The notes under the pieces are model-generated. The model worked only from the letters and a program-made list of their open reading frames with translations. It did no database searches and was not told where the DNA came from. A DNA stretch of 64,000 nt. It comes from Weissella halotolerans DSM 20190 (lineage in GTDB: Bacteria; Bacillota; Bacilli; Lactobacillales; Lactobacillaceae). Both the position numbers and the translations under genes were made by a program. How positions within the stretch are numbered: the first letter of the stretch is position 1; every line of letters starts with the position of its first letter. Location of the stretch: positions 434,001 to 498,000 of the forward strand of contig NZ_ATUU01000001.1 of assembly GCF_000420365.1 (NCBI RefSeq), in the 5' to 3' direction. Shown one piece after another: positions 26,879-35,271 of the stretch.

Positions 26879-28270
26879 AGGTGTAGCCTGTTTTAAGCCA
26901 ATCCCCGTCCAAGCAGCTAATAAAGAAAAAAGAGGTGATAGCCAGGCAAAGAAAACAAAGGGCATAAAGTGCCAAACTGAAACACCTAATGTTTGGGCCG
27001 CAAAACTACCGGCTACTCCCCAAGGAACAAGATAATTAAATACTGTTCCTGAATCTTCCAAAGTCCGACTTAAGGCTAACCGACTGAGTTTGAGCCGATC
27101 AAAATCAGCCTTCCAAAGTTGACCTGGAATAATCGTGGCTAAATATTGTTCCCCAATCATAAAATTAGCAACTATTCCAGAAATAATGGCCCCGGTTACG
27201 ACCCCAGCTTGGCTGTGTAGCCGTTTAGCCAGCGGTAGCATCACTGCCTGCAGAATGCCTTGTTCCGTCAGGAGCCCACCCAAAGCTAACGCTAACATGA
27301 TTGTAATAACAGTTGGCATCATCGCCAGCATACCACCTCGATCTAACAAAGCCGCCACAACGGGTTGTGAACTATAACTCTGGTAACCATTTAATAATAA
27401 CTCATTTAACGCTGGTAACCCCTTTTGCGTCAAAAAGGCTGCTGCGGACACTACGACATTCACTAATAAAGTCGGAATTGCTGGAATCCGACGCCAAGCC
27501 ATCAGGACTAATAAGCCTAACGGTAGCACTGCCCACCAACTTGGTTTAAATAAAGCCATCAATTGTCTTAACTCAGCTGGATGGGCAATGCCCTGATGTC
27601 CTAAACCAAGCCAGGTAAAAAGCACTAAGCTGACCGCTAAAGCCGGTATGGTCGTCCACATCATATTTTTAATGTGAGCGAATAAATCAGTCTGTGCAAT
27701 CGAAGCCGCTAAGTTGGTAGAGTCTGACAAAGGAGAACTTTTATCACCAAAGATTGCCCCGGAAATGATCGCCCCGGCTAAAATATCAGGTGCGATACCT
27801 AACGTCGTTCCAATGCCCATCAAAACCGTCCCAATCGTCGCAATCGTCGTAAAAGCAGACCCAATCATTGAGCCTACGAGCGCCATTACTAAGAGGGCAC
27901 TAGGCAAAAACCACTGTTCATTAGCCAATTTAAAGCCCAGCACTAACATTGTCGGAATTACACCTGTCGCTAACCATAAAGCGATTAGCATTCCGATTAG
28001 TAAGAACAAAAACAAAGGGGCTAATCCTGTCTGCAGGCCTGCTAACAGATTTGCTTGTAGTTGGCTAAAAGAATGTCCCAGCAAGCGGCCAACAGCCATG
28101 ACCAAACTAATACCGGCAATCAGTGGAATATAAGGTGGTAAATGATAACCAATAATACTGATGGTAAAAATGAGGACTAGGGCTGACATGATTAACATGG
28201 CTTGCCAAAAGGCGGGCCTTTTTGTCAGCTGGGGATTATCTTTTAAATGGGATTGATTATTGTTAGCCAT
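26864..28270 (-). CDS. NhaC-family antiporter under T-box control, possible tyrosine-related transporter
   Basis: 468 aa with about 11-12 hydrophobic spans, typical of the NhaC ion-transporter family (LLIGMLIALWLATGVIPTML; GAIISGAIFGDKSSPLSDSTNLAA). Family members are named as Na+/H+ antiporters. This gene follows a T-box leader whose specifier reads UAU, and tyrosine T-boxes on NhaC homologs have been reported in lactobacilli, where the transporter is thought to move tyrosine. A 19-codon open frame lies between leader and start. The substrate here is inference. Confidence 0.85.
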   Translation of the reverse strand: MANNNQSHLKDNPQLTKRPAFWQAMLIMSALVLIFTISIIGYHLPPYIPLIAGISLVMAVGRLLGHSFSQLQANLLAGLQTGLAPLFLFLLIGMLIALWLATGVIPTMLVLGFKLANEQWFLPSALLVMALVGSMIGSAFTTIATIGTVLMGIGTTLGIAPDILAGAIISGAIFGDKSSPLSDSTNLAASIAQTDLFAHIKNMMWTTIPALAVSLVLFTWLGLGHQGIAHPAELRQLMALFKPSWWAVLPLGLLVLMAWRRIPAIPTLLVNVVVSAAAFLTQKGLPALNELLLNGYQSYSSQPVVAALLDRGGMLAMMPTVITIMLALALGGLLTEQGILQAVMLPLAKRLHSQAGVVTGAIISGIVANFMIGEQYLATIIPGQLWKADFDRLKLSRLALSRTLEDSGTVFNYLVPWGVAGSFAAQTLGVSVWHFMPFVFFAWLSPLFSLLAAWTGIGLKQATPSRRS

Positions 28271-28340
28271 TTTTGACTACCTACTTTCTCTTAATCTGTT
28301 ATCGCTATGCTACTGCTATGTTCTTTTATGGCAGCCAGCA

Positions 28341-28400
28341 TCAATAACGAGCCACCCCACCTGCTTTCACTTTGTCACTTTTTAAAAACATTGTGCTCAT
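28341..28400 (-). CDS. Short ORF (19 codons) between T-box and nhaC-like gene
   Basis: Reads MSTMFLKSDKVKAGGVARY and stops. AAGGAGAAAGG directly before its ATG is the best ribosome site in the leader, much better than that of the transporter 70 nt further on. The last sense codon is TAT (Tyr), the same amino acid the T-box seems to read. It may be a leader peptide, a translational enhancer, or a relic. No similarity is known to me. Confidence 0.45.
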   Translation of the reverse strand: MSTMFLKSDKVKAGGVARY

Positions 28401-28425
28401 CCTTTCTCCTTAACCTACAAAAAAA

Positions 28426-28616
28426 GTCCCAGTTATACATATGTATAACTGGGACGAATTAGTTGCTATCCGCGGTACCACCCATTGTTTAGCACTCAAA
28501 AGAGAGTCCTACCCTTAGTGTTTTTCTGCTAATTTTAATATCAATAATTCATCACACAGGCCTGCCCCGTTTTCAGCAACCACGGTTTCTCTGACGTTGA
28601 GCCTGTATCACTACTA
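28426..28616 (-). ncRNA. T-box riboswitch, probably tRNA-Tyr responsive
   Basis: The T-box sequence TGGGTGGTACCGCG is at 28471-28484. It is followed by a 30-nt perfect hairpin terminator (28426-28455) with seven T. The distal stem I shows CAGAGAAACCG and GTGGTTGCTGAAAACGG. With the S-turn strands AGUA (5' side) and GAA (3' side) aligned as in glyQS leaders, the specifier falls on UAU at 28544-28546 (Tyr). T-box identity is certain; the codon is a register argument. Confidence 0.9.
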
Positions 28617-28622
28617 ACTGTC

Positions 28623-28651
28623 ATGATAGGTGGTCACTCACTAATTGTCAA
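28623..28651 (-). promoter_or_regulatory. Promoter of the T-box / nhaC-like unit
   Basis: TTGACA at 28646-28651 and TATCAT at 28623-28628 with a 17-nt spacer, immediately before stem I. The 28271-28664 gap is thus fully explained by promoter, T-box and short ORF. Confidence 0.8.
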
Positions 28652-28664
28652 CTATTTCCAGCCC

Positions 28665-29237
28665 TTACTTTGAATTAGGTCGCCATTCCGCCCGTAAAAC
28701 TCCATACTTGACTGAATCATAATATTGTCCTTGCCAATAACGGACTTGGCGAATACGACCTTCACATAGTAACCCACTCTTTTTAGCTAGCATCAGCATA
28801 GCTGGATTACCCGACCAGGTTGTCAATCCAATGTGCGGTAGTTCGGGATAATAGGTAAAAAGCCCGGTTATCCAAGCAGTCAGGGCTTGTGTGCCTATTC
28901 CTCGCCTCCAATTACTTTGCTTAGCAATAACCAGCCCAACTTCCAGCCAATGACCTAAATGACCATCTGTAAAATAAGCGGTTACCATACCGACAATCTG
29001 CTTATCAACCTTAATCACCTGGCCACGGTCAGGTTTCCCTAAATACGTCTGCCTATATCTTTCATAAAAGGCAGGCCAGGTTAAAATAGGATCATCAAAA
29101 TAAGGGCCATTAAACTGCATCCAAACTCTATCCGCTTTGCCTCCATAAAGGATATCGAATAAGGGCTGTAAATCCGCTTCTTGAACAGGGCGAATGCTAA
29201 TCTTAGCTGGTGCATTAGCCGGATTACTTTCTGTCAT
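28665..29237 (-). CDS. GNAT family N-acetyltransferase
   Basis: 190 aa. Acetyl-CoA loop region SNWRRGIGTQALTAW (about residues 108-122) and the C-terminal AKKSGLLCEGRIRQVRYWQGQYYDSVKYGVLRAEW are typical of RimJ/RimL-like acetyltransferases. The acceptor is unknown. AGGAG lies eight bases upstream. Stands alone between the DUF421/DUF3290 pair and the T-box unit. Confidence 0.85.
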   Translation of the reverse strand: MTESNPANAPAKISIRPVQEADLQPLFDILYGGKADRVWMQFNGPYFDDPILTWPAFYERYRQTYLGKPDRGQVIKVDKQIVGMVTAYFTDGHLGHWLEVGLVIAKQSNWRRGIGTQALTAWITGLFTYYPELPHIGLTTWSGNPAMLMLAKKSGLLCEGRIRQVRYWQGQYYDSVKYGVLRAEWRPNSK

Positions 29238-29320
29238 CTATCAATCTCCTATCAAAAGACCGCATTTATCCATTTTTAATGGATCAGCGTGCTTGCCAGG
29301 GAAACAGCCGCTTCGTCTAG

Positions 29321-29983
29321 CTACTTATCAACCGGTTTTGCTTCATCAGGATGATAAAGATGCAGCACTAAATGACCATGAATAAATTCCCCCAAGTAAA
29401 TATCTGCAATGGCAATATTTTTATACTGCTTACTAACTTGTTCTTCAAGCCAAGCGACATCATGATCTAAAAGATCCAAGAGTTCATAATTAATTTGCCC
29501 ATCTTGGATCAGCGGATACTTCACATCTTCTTCTCCGTATTTAGTCAAAGTTAGCTGTCCATTTTGTTCAACAATCGCTAACTTTAATGCTTGAATTTCA
29601 TCGATTCCAGCTGAACGTAACTTAAACATTAATTCATTAGCACTCAAACCGGCCCGCAAAATATTATCCATTTGCAGTTCACCCCTACGGACGATGACAA
29701 TCGGTTTTCCATCCACAATCGCCTTAACCAAATAGTTATGATTCTTTACAAATTTCAACAAAAGCACTAAAAAGGTCCAAATAATCAAGACCATGACAAA
29801 TTGTAAAACACTAACTGAGGCATTATATAAGACGCCACCGATAATACCACCAAGAACATAATTTTGAATCTGGTCCATAGCCGAAATGGGTGCTAAATTT
29901 CCCTTGCCCAATATATTAATTTGAATTACTAAGGCCATAATTCCAACTGCTAGCTTAAGAAAGACAATACTATAACTATCCAT
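29321..29983 (-). CDS. DUF421 (YetF-like) membrane protein
   Basis: 220 aa. Three N-terminal membrane spans (about 7-25, 45-60, 62-80) with the family segment AISAMDQIQNYVLGGIIGGVLYN, then a cytoplasmic domain with GKPIVIVRRGELQMDNILRAGLSANELMFKLR. Function unknown; members are associated with envelope or spore germination traits in bacilli. The DUF3290 gene 15 nt upstream is its regular partner. Confidence 0.88.
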   Translation of the reverse strand: MDSYSIVFLKLAVGIMALVIQINILGKGNLAPISAMDQIQNYVLGGIIGGVLYNASVSVLQFVMVLIIWTFLVLLLKFVKNHNYLVKAIVDGKPIVIVRRGELQMDNILRAGLSANELMFKLRSAGIDEIQALKLAIVEQNGQLTLTKYGEEDVKYPLIQDGQINYELLDLLDHDVAWLEEQVSKQYKNIAIADIYLGEFIHGHLVLHLYHPDEAKPVDK

Positions 29984-29998
29984 TCATCCCACCTACCC

Positions 29999-30445
29999 TT
30001 ATTTAACCTTAATGTCTGATTTTGCCAGCACTAAATACGTCGTTTTCATAGTATATGTATGATTATCACCCGCAAAGTCCAGTTGGTAATAGTGACTACC
30101 ATTGCGAACAATCATGGTTGGTTGCATTTGCGTCGTATTAACCGAAACCTGGCTAACTGGTACTCCTTTTTCCTTAGCAAAGCTCCTTAAAACCTGTGCG
30201 ACCTGACCGCGTTGTGATTGTTGCCGTTTAAGCCCATCAAATTGTTGAATTTGTAAACCAACCAAAAAAAGAACCACTAAGACCAACATAATACCGATAT
30301 CCCGGTATTTACTATCGTGATGATGGCGGTAGTAGAGGGTCATAATGACACCCACGGCGACTATAAAGCCAATTGTCAATAATAAACCCACCATCTGTGT
30401 TACGTTATAACTATCACCCAAAGATTTAATCGTATAAAAGGTCAT
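29999..30445 (-). CDS. DUF3290 family membrane protein
   Basis: 148 aa. Two membrane spans (about 19-41 and 50-66) followed by an external domain ending in YYQLDFAGDNHTYTMKTTYLVLAK. It is almost always found beside a DUF421 gene in lactic acid bacteria, as here. No known activity. A TATAAT -10 (30486-30491) with a weak -35 precedes it. Confidence 0.85.
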   Translation of the reverse strand: MTFYTIKSLGDSYNVTQMVGLLLTIGFIVAVGVIMTLYYRHHHDSKYRDIGIMLVLVVLFLVGLQIQQFDGLKRQQSQRGQVAQVLRSFAKEKGVPVSQVSVNTTQMQPTMIVRNGSHYYQLDFAGDNHTYTMKTTYLVLAKSDIKVK

Positions 30446-30485
30446 CTTCCTACTCCTGTCCCACCTATTTTAGTCAAACACCTTT

Positions 30486-30491
30486 ATTATA
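30486..30491 (-). promoter_or_regulatory. -10 of DUF3290-DUF421 unit
   Basis: Minus strand TATAAT about 40 nt before the ATG; no good -35 is visible. Confidence 0.45.
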
Positions 30492-30515
30492 GCCTATTTC
30501 TTTGCGCTAACTACT

Positions 30516-30549
30516 AAAAAAAGTGACCCTGGTTATCCTCAGGTCACTT
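30516..30549 (-). terminator. Terminator of the nitroreductase gene
   Basis: AAGTGACC pairs with GGTCACTT; seven-base T-run on the minus strand. Confidence 0.85.
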
Positions 30550-30558
30550 AGCGTTAGC

Positions 30559-31170
30559 TTATGGTTCAACTGTTATAAAGCGAACATCATCATCCATCAT
30601 GTCCTTATCACCCGCCGGTTCTTCAATGGAGCCAAAGACAAATTGGCCACGTAAACGCCAGCTATCAGGAATATCATAGGCAGCTTGCAAGTCACTATCA
30701 ATCACTGGATTATAATGTTGTAAATTACCACCTAAATGCGCCGCCGTCGCCGTCATCCATACTGAATAGGCTGCAATGCCTAAGGCTTCTTCTGACCAAT
30801 CATAAAAGTTATCAGCATAAAAGGCAAATTGTTCCTCAAATTGTTTAACTACGGCCATATCGGTATACAGAAGCACTGTTCCATAACCGTTTTTAAAACC
30901 CTCAAGTTTAAGTCGCGTGGTCGCATTAAACTGTTCATCATTATTCACGACCTGGCGCATCCGGTCAATAATCATGTCCCACAGACGATCATGGGCAGCG
31001 CCTAAAACGAAAACTGCTCGCGTCGTTTGATTATTAAACGGAGTTGGGCTTTGTTTAATCGCAGTTTTAAATGCCTTAATCAAGTCAGCATCTGATACCT
31101 TGACCTGCTTTCCTAAGTGATAAATTGAACGTCGTTGCGCTTGTAACGCCAAAAAAGCCTCTGTATCCAT
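30559..31170 (-). CDS. Nitroreductase family protein (Frm2/Hbn1-like)
   Basis: 203 aa. FMN-dependent oxidoreductase. N-terminal QRRSIYHLGKQV with the FMN-phosphate-binding arginines, PTPFNNQTTRAVFVLG, and the C-terminal EEALGIAAYSVWMTATAAHLGGNLQHYNP match the fatty-acid-repressed nitroreductase subgroup. Substrate unknown. It has its own promoter and terminator. Confidence 0.9.
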   Translation of the reverse strand: MDTEAFLALQAQRRSIYHLGKQVKVSDADLIKAFKTAIKQSPTPFNNQTTRAVFVLGAAHDRLWDMIIDRMRQVVNNDEQFNATTRLKLEGFKNGYGTVLLYTDMAVVKQFEEQFAFYADNFYDWSEEALGIAAYSVWMTATAAHLGGNLQHYNPVIDSDLQAAYDIPDSWRLRGQFVFGSIEEPAGDKDMMDDDVRFITVEP

Positions 31171-31221
31171 CTTACTTTCTCCTTATCAAACTTGATATAT
31201 CTTCTTAATTGAACATATTTT

Positions 31222-31250
31222 ATTATATATCTTTACAAAAAGTAAGTAAA
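31222..31250 (-). promoter_or_regulatory. Nitroreductase promoter
   Basis: TTTACT at 31245-31250 and TATAAT at 31222-31227, spacer 17 nt, overlapping the very end of the M32 peptidase region. Confidence 0.6.
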
Positions 31251-31259
31251 TACCTAGAG

Positions 31260-32768
31260 TTAAAGTTGATACACATCGGCATAACGCTCAGTTTGCAGTT
31301 TCAACCAATAACTTGGCTGTAAACTTTCGCCTGTGGCTGTCTGTAAAATCTCAGCTGGCGTCTTAGAAGCTCCATATTGCCAAACATGCTCTCGCCGCCA
31401 AGCAATTAAAGGCGCTAAGTTGCCCGCCTGCAAAAGGTCCTTGACCGGCAACTCCTTCTCCATGGCCTGTAAAAACTGAGCTGCATAAAGATGCCCGAGG
31501 GCATAAGAAGGGAAGTAGCCAAAATCACCACTGGCCCAGTGAATGTCCTGTAAAATACCTGTCAACGCTGAGTCTGGCCGCACGCCAAGGTAGGCTTCAT
31601 ATTTATCATTCCATAGTTTCTCTAGGTCCGCGACTGGTAGATCATCATTAAAGAGTGCCTTCTCAATTTCATAGCGAATAATAATATGTAAGGGATACGT
31701 CAATGGATCTGCCTCAGTCCGAATCAATGTCGGAGCCGTTTTCATCCAGCCACGGTAAAATTGTTCTAACTCAATATCCCCCAAGGCTGCAGGCCAAGCC
31801 GCCTGCAACCGTGGAAATTCACTGGTCCAAAAGTCCTTTGACCGGCCGATCATTACCTCATTGAATAAGGATTGTGATTCATGAATACTCATCGCAATGC
31901 CCTTATTAAAGGGGGTGTAATCCCACTTGGAATCGATATTTTGTGCAAAAAGGCCATGTCCAGCCTCATGGTACACGCCCAAAATGGCCATTTGATAATC
32001 ATTTGGTGACCAACGCGTGGTAATCCGGGCATCGTTACGGTTCAAATCTTGCATAAAGGGATGAATGGTATCATCCAATCGTCCCTTCTGTGCATCATAC
32101 CCCAAGCGCTGAATGGCTTCCCAAACATAGGCTCGCTGCTTGTCTACTGCTACCGTGCGCTGTAAAAAACTAGCGTCTGGTTCCACCCCATCGTCCTTTA
32201 ACTGTTGCCGTATGTCTGCGATGCCCGTCTTCAACTGATCAAAAATACGGTCAAGTTTATCAACCGTTAAACCTGGTTCAAATTGATTGAGTAACACATC
32301 GTAAGGCGTTGCCTCATCTTTTCGCCAATAACGAATAAATTGTCGTTTAGCTTGAATAAGCTTTGCCAATACAGGTGCATAAAGTTGATAATCATCAGCC
32401 TGCCGGGCAGCCGTCCAAGCATCTTGTCCTTGAGAAGCTAACCGTTGAAAGGCTTCATATTCTGCCTTTGGAATACTAGCGTCACGGACGTAATCACTTT
32501 GAAAACGTTTAAACAATGCCTGGTCATCTGTCGATAATTCTGCTAAATGCGTTGGCTGACCAAAATACTTATTTAGCTCTTGTGCCGCTTCCCCTGTTGC
32601 AACCGCTAAATACCGGCTAGCTAAATAGCTTTGTAACTCGGCCCGGAAGTCTCCACTTGCTTGCGGCATCCCAGTTAATTGATCCCATCCCGCCAGTGCC
32701 ATGGCTTCTTCTAATAAAGCCTGTTCTTTTAGATTGGCCCGTAAAGTCTGTCCCGTTAACGCTGTCAT
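31260..32768 (-). CDS. M32 family metallocarboxypeptidase
   Basis: 502 aa, the usual size for carboxypeptidase Taq-like enzymes that remove C-terminal residues from peptides in the cytoplasm. Zinc motif HEAGH in GVYHEAGHGLFAQN, followed by IHESQSLFNE, both family hallmarks, and a C-terminal HWASGDFGYFPSYALGHLYAAQ stretch. Probably supports peptide use. Confidence 0.95.
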   Translation of the reverse strand: MTALTGQTLRANLKEQALLEEAMALAGWDQLTGMPQASGDFRAELQSYLASRYLAVATGEAAQELNKYFGQPTHLAELSTDDQALFKRFQSDYVRDASIPKAEYEAFQRLASQGQDAWTAARQADDYQLYAPVLAKLIQAKRQFIRYWRKDEATPYDVLLNQFEPGLTVDKLDRIFDQLKTGIADIRQQLKDDGVEPDASFLQRTVAVDKQRAYVWEAIQRLGYDAQKGRLDDTIHPFMQDLNRNDARITTRWSPNDYQMAILGVYHEAGHGLFAQNIDSKWDYTPFNKGIAMSIHESQSLFNEVMIGRSKDFWTSEFPRLQAAWPAALGDIELEQFYRGWMKTAPTLIRTEADPLTYPLHIIIRYEIEKALFNDDLPVADLEKLWNDKYEAYLGVRPDSALTGILQDIHWASGDFGYFPSYALGHLYAAQFLQAMEKELPVKDLLQAGNLAPLIAWRREHVWQYGASKTPAEILQTATGESLQPSYWLKLQTERYADVYQL

Positions 32769-32816
32769 CGTCCTACCTCAATCTTTCTCATTTTATTCTC
32801 ATAGTATTCCTATTTT

Positions 32817-32822
32817 AGCATA
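32817..32822 (-). promoter_or_regulatory. Possible extended -10 of M32 peptidase gene
   Basis: Minus strand TGGTTATGCT; the -35 would fall in the preceding terminator and is poor. Confidence 0.35.
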
Positions 32823-32832
32823 ACCATTCTGC

Positions 32833-32863
32833 AAAAAAACAGGCACCTTGATCAAGATGCCTG
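32833..32863 (-). terminator. Terminator of the glutamine-type ABC transporter operon
   Basis: CAGGCATCTTGATCAAGGTGCCTG hairpin halves (CAGGCATCTTG / CAAGGTGCCTG) followed by seven T on the minus strand. Confidence 0.88.
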
Positions 32864-32869
32864 CCGTCA

Positions 32870-34333
32870 CTAATCTGTTACATGCAATTTCTTTTCAAAA
32901 TATCCCATCAAACGGCTAATCCCAAAGGTTAAGATAAAGTAGATGGCTGCCGTAATCACAAGAGGAACAAATGGCTTAAAGGAAGCCCCCTGCACCACCG
33001 TTGTCTGAAAGGTTAGTTCACCAACGCCAATCACCGACACCACAGACCCTTCCTTGATTACCGTCACAAACTCATTACCTAAGGCTGGTAAGATATTTTT
33101 AATGGCTTGCGGTAAGATGATATAACGCATAGTTTCAAATTTAGAAAAGCCAAGTGAACGAGCGGCCTCAGTCTGTCCAACGTCAACAGACTGAATACCA
33201 GCACGAATAATTTCAGCCACATAGGCCGCTGAATTCAAGAAGAGCGCAATGGCCCCCGCCGCAAAACTAGATAAGTTTAATCCTAACAGTTGTGTACCAA
33301 AATAGACCATAAAAACTTGAATTAGCAAGGGAACGCCACGTACGGCCTCAATATAACTAATCGCTAACCATTTAGCTGGCCGAAAGGAAGCAAGTTTCAT
33401 TAAAGCCAAAAGAGTTCCTAAGATAATGCCACCAAAAACACCAATTATCGCCAGCCCCACTGTATAGACCGTTCCCTTCCAAAACAAGGGACCATACTTT
33501 TTAATAAAGGATTCCTTGGCTAAGGACTGCCGAATAGCTGTTTTCCGCCACTTTGCCAAAGGCTTTCCCATGACGTTTTCCTCTAGAATCGTATTTACCT
33601 TATCCAGTAATATTGGTGCATTCTTTGGCACCACAATTGAAGCTGGAGAGGCCGATGCGGCCGGTAACGTCACCGGAGCAATTTGATAGGCATCATTTTG
33701 TGCAATGTAGGTATCGGCAATCGTTTTTGAAACAACCAGTCCGTCTACCTTGCCTTGATTTAACTGTGTCAGCAAGTCCGGCATCTTTTTTAATGAGACA
33801 ACCTTTTTGGGATCCACCGCCTTGGCTGCATCCTCTTGGACCGTGGTTAACTGTGCCCCTAAAGTCACCTTTGGTAGGTCCTGAACACCGTTAATTGGGT
33901 TAGCCTGCCCCTTTTTCGTCAAAATAACCGATGGATCGGTATAATACACCTTTGAAAAATTAACCTCACGCGCCCGTTCCGGTGTTTCTGACATCCCTGC
34001 CAACACCAAATCCAACTTACCGGTTTTTACACCGCCTAGTAGGGCATCAAAACTCATATCCTGGACAACTAATTTCACACCAAGTTGATCAGCAATTTCT
34101 TTTGCAATTCGAATGTCAAAGCCGACAATTTTATCTTGTCCGTTAACCGTAGTATGAAACTCATAAGGGGCATAGTCCGCAGAGGTTCCTACCACTAGTT
34201 TGCCGTCTTTTTTAATTTTTGTGAGCACTGGATCTGTTTGTGCTGCCTGGCTAATGGACATCTGGCCACACAATCCGATCCACAGGCTCAAAGCCATCAC
34301 CATTGCTACAAACAATTTATGATAATATTTCAT
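32870..34333 (-). CDS. glnP: Amino acid ABC transporter, fused substrate-binding and permease protein (GlnP-type)
   Basis: 487 aa. A signal peptide (1-31, ending SISQAAQ) is followed by one SBP_bac_3 solute-binding domain (about 35-265) and a C-terminal permease with the EAA-type loop GFSKFETMRYIILPQAIKNILP. GlnP of lactococci has two binding domains and transports glutamine/glutamate; this one has a single domain. The exact amino acid is not decidable. Paired with glnQ 15 nt upstream. Confidence 0.93.
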   Translation of the reverse strand: MKYYHKLFVAMVMALSLWIGLCGQMSISQAAQTDPVLTKIKKDGKLVVGTSADYAPYEFHTTVNGQDKIVGFDIRIAKEIADQLGVKLVVQDMSFDALLGGVKTGKLDLVLAGMSETPERAREVNFSKVYYTDPSVILTKKGQANPINGVQDLPKVTLGAQLTTVQEDAAKAVDPKKVVSLKKMPDLLTQLNQGKVDGLVVSKTIADTYIAQNDAYQIAPVTLPAASASPASIVVPKNAPILLDKVNTILEENVMGKPLAKWRKTAIRQSLAKESFIKKYGPLFWKGTVYTVGLAIIGVFGGIILGTLLALMKLASFRPAKWLAISYIEAVRGVPLLIQVFMVYFGTQLLGLNLSSFAAGAIALFLNSAAYVAEIIRAGIQSVDVGQTEAARSLGFSKFETMRYIILPQAIKNILPALGNEFVTVIKEGSVVSVIGVGELTFQTTVVQGASFKPFVPLVITAAIYFILTFGISRLMGYFEKKLHVTD

Positions 34334-34348
34334 CTTAATCGGATCTCC

Positions 34349-35080
34349 TTACATCATGGTTGCCAAAAATTGTTGGGCCTTAAGACTACGTGGTCGCTCA
34401 AAAAAGTCAGCCGACTGTTGATAGATATCAATTTGTCCGTCTGCCATAAACCAAACCTTATTCGCTACCTCACGGGCAAATCCTAATTCATGGGTCACGA
34501 CTAACATGGTCATTCCTTCATCGGCTAAACTTTGCATAGTCTTTAGAACCTCTTTAACCATTTGCGGGTCCAACGCTGATGTTGGTTCATCAAAAAGCAT
34601 AATCTTAGGTTCCATCGCTAGGGCCCTTGCAATCGCTACCCGCTGCTTTTGACCGCCGGACAAAGAGGCTGGGTACACGCCTGCAAAGTCGCTTAAGCCA
34701 ACCTTGGCTAATAACTGATTAGCTGTCTTTTCTGCCTGCCCTTTGGCTTGCCCCTTTAACTTCACCAGAGCCAAGGTAATATTATCGATTACTGTCATAT
34801 TTGGAAAGAGATTAAAACTTTGAAAGACCATCCCAATATCTTGGCGTACCTGATCCAATTCTTTATCCTTTAACGCTTCTAGGTACTGCCCTTCAAAAAT
34901 AACATGCCCACTTGTTGGTCGTTCCAACATGTTAAGTTCTCTTAATAAGGTTGATTTTCCCGCACCGGAAGCACCCAAAATCGCAATAACATCACCGGCA
35001 GTGACCTTAGCTGAAATTGACTCTAAAATTACCCGGTCCTGATATTCCTTATGCAGTTTTTCAAGGGTTAATATGGTCAT
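34349..35080 (-). CDS. glnQ: Amino acid ABC transporter ATP-binding protein (GlnQ-type)
   Basis: 243 aa from the ATG at 35080, which has GAGGTG at good spacing; a GTG three codons earlier is the alternative. Walker A GASGAGKST, signature LSGGQKQRVAIARAL and Walker B IMLFDEPTSALDP are intact. Energises GlnP. First gene of the operon. Confidence 0.95.
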   Translation of the reverse strand: MTILTLEKLHKEYQDRVILESISAKVTAGDVIAILGASGAGKSTLLRELNMLERPTSGHVIFEGQYLEALKDKELDQVRQDIGMVFQSFNLFPNMTVIDNITLALVKLKGQAKGQAEKTANQLLAKVGLSDFAGVYPASLSGGQKQRVAIARALAMEPKIMLFDEPTSALDPQMVKEVLKTMQSLADEGMTMLVVTHELGFAREVANKVWFMADGQIDIYQQSADFFERPRSLKAQQFLATMM

Positions 35081-35112
35081 TTGTTTCACCTCATTTTTAA
35101 GTAAGTGTGACT

Positions 35113-35141
35113 AGCATAGCAGTTTTTGCATATTCGTGCAA
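35113..35141 (-). promoter_or_regulatory. glnQP promoter
   Basis: TTGCAC at 35136-35141 and TATGCT at 35113-35118, 17-nt spacer and extended TGC. Upstream sequence to 35213 is A+T-rich with nothing else recognised. Confidence 0.75.
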
Positions 35142-35213
35142 TCTTTTTTACCCAAAAGGGCAATATCGTCCTTTTAATTGAATTTTTATACAATAAAATG
35201 AATATTATACATT

Positions 35214-35249
35214 AAAAAACCAATCGGTCAGCAAAGACCGATTGGCTTT
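35214..35249 (-). terminator. Terminator of the pur-fhs operon
   Basis: 10-bp perfect stem CCAATCGGTC/GACCGATTGG with six-nt loop and a run of six T on the minus strand, 22 nt after the fhs stop. Confidence 0.92.
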
Positions 35250-35271
35250 TCTCATTTCCCCTATCTCCGGC

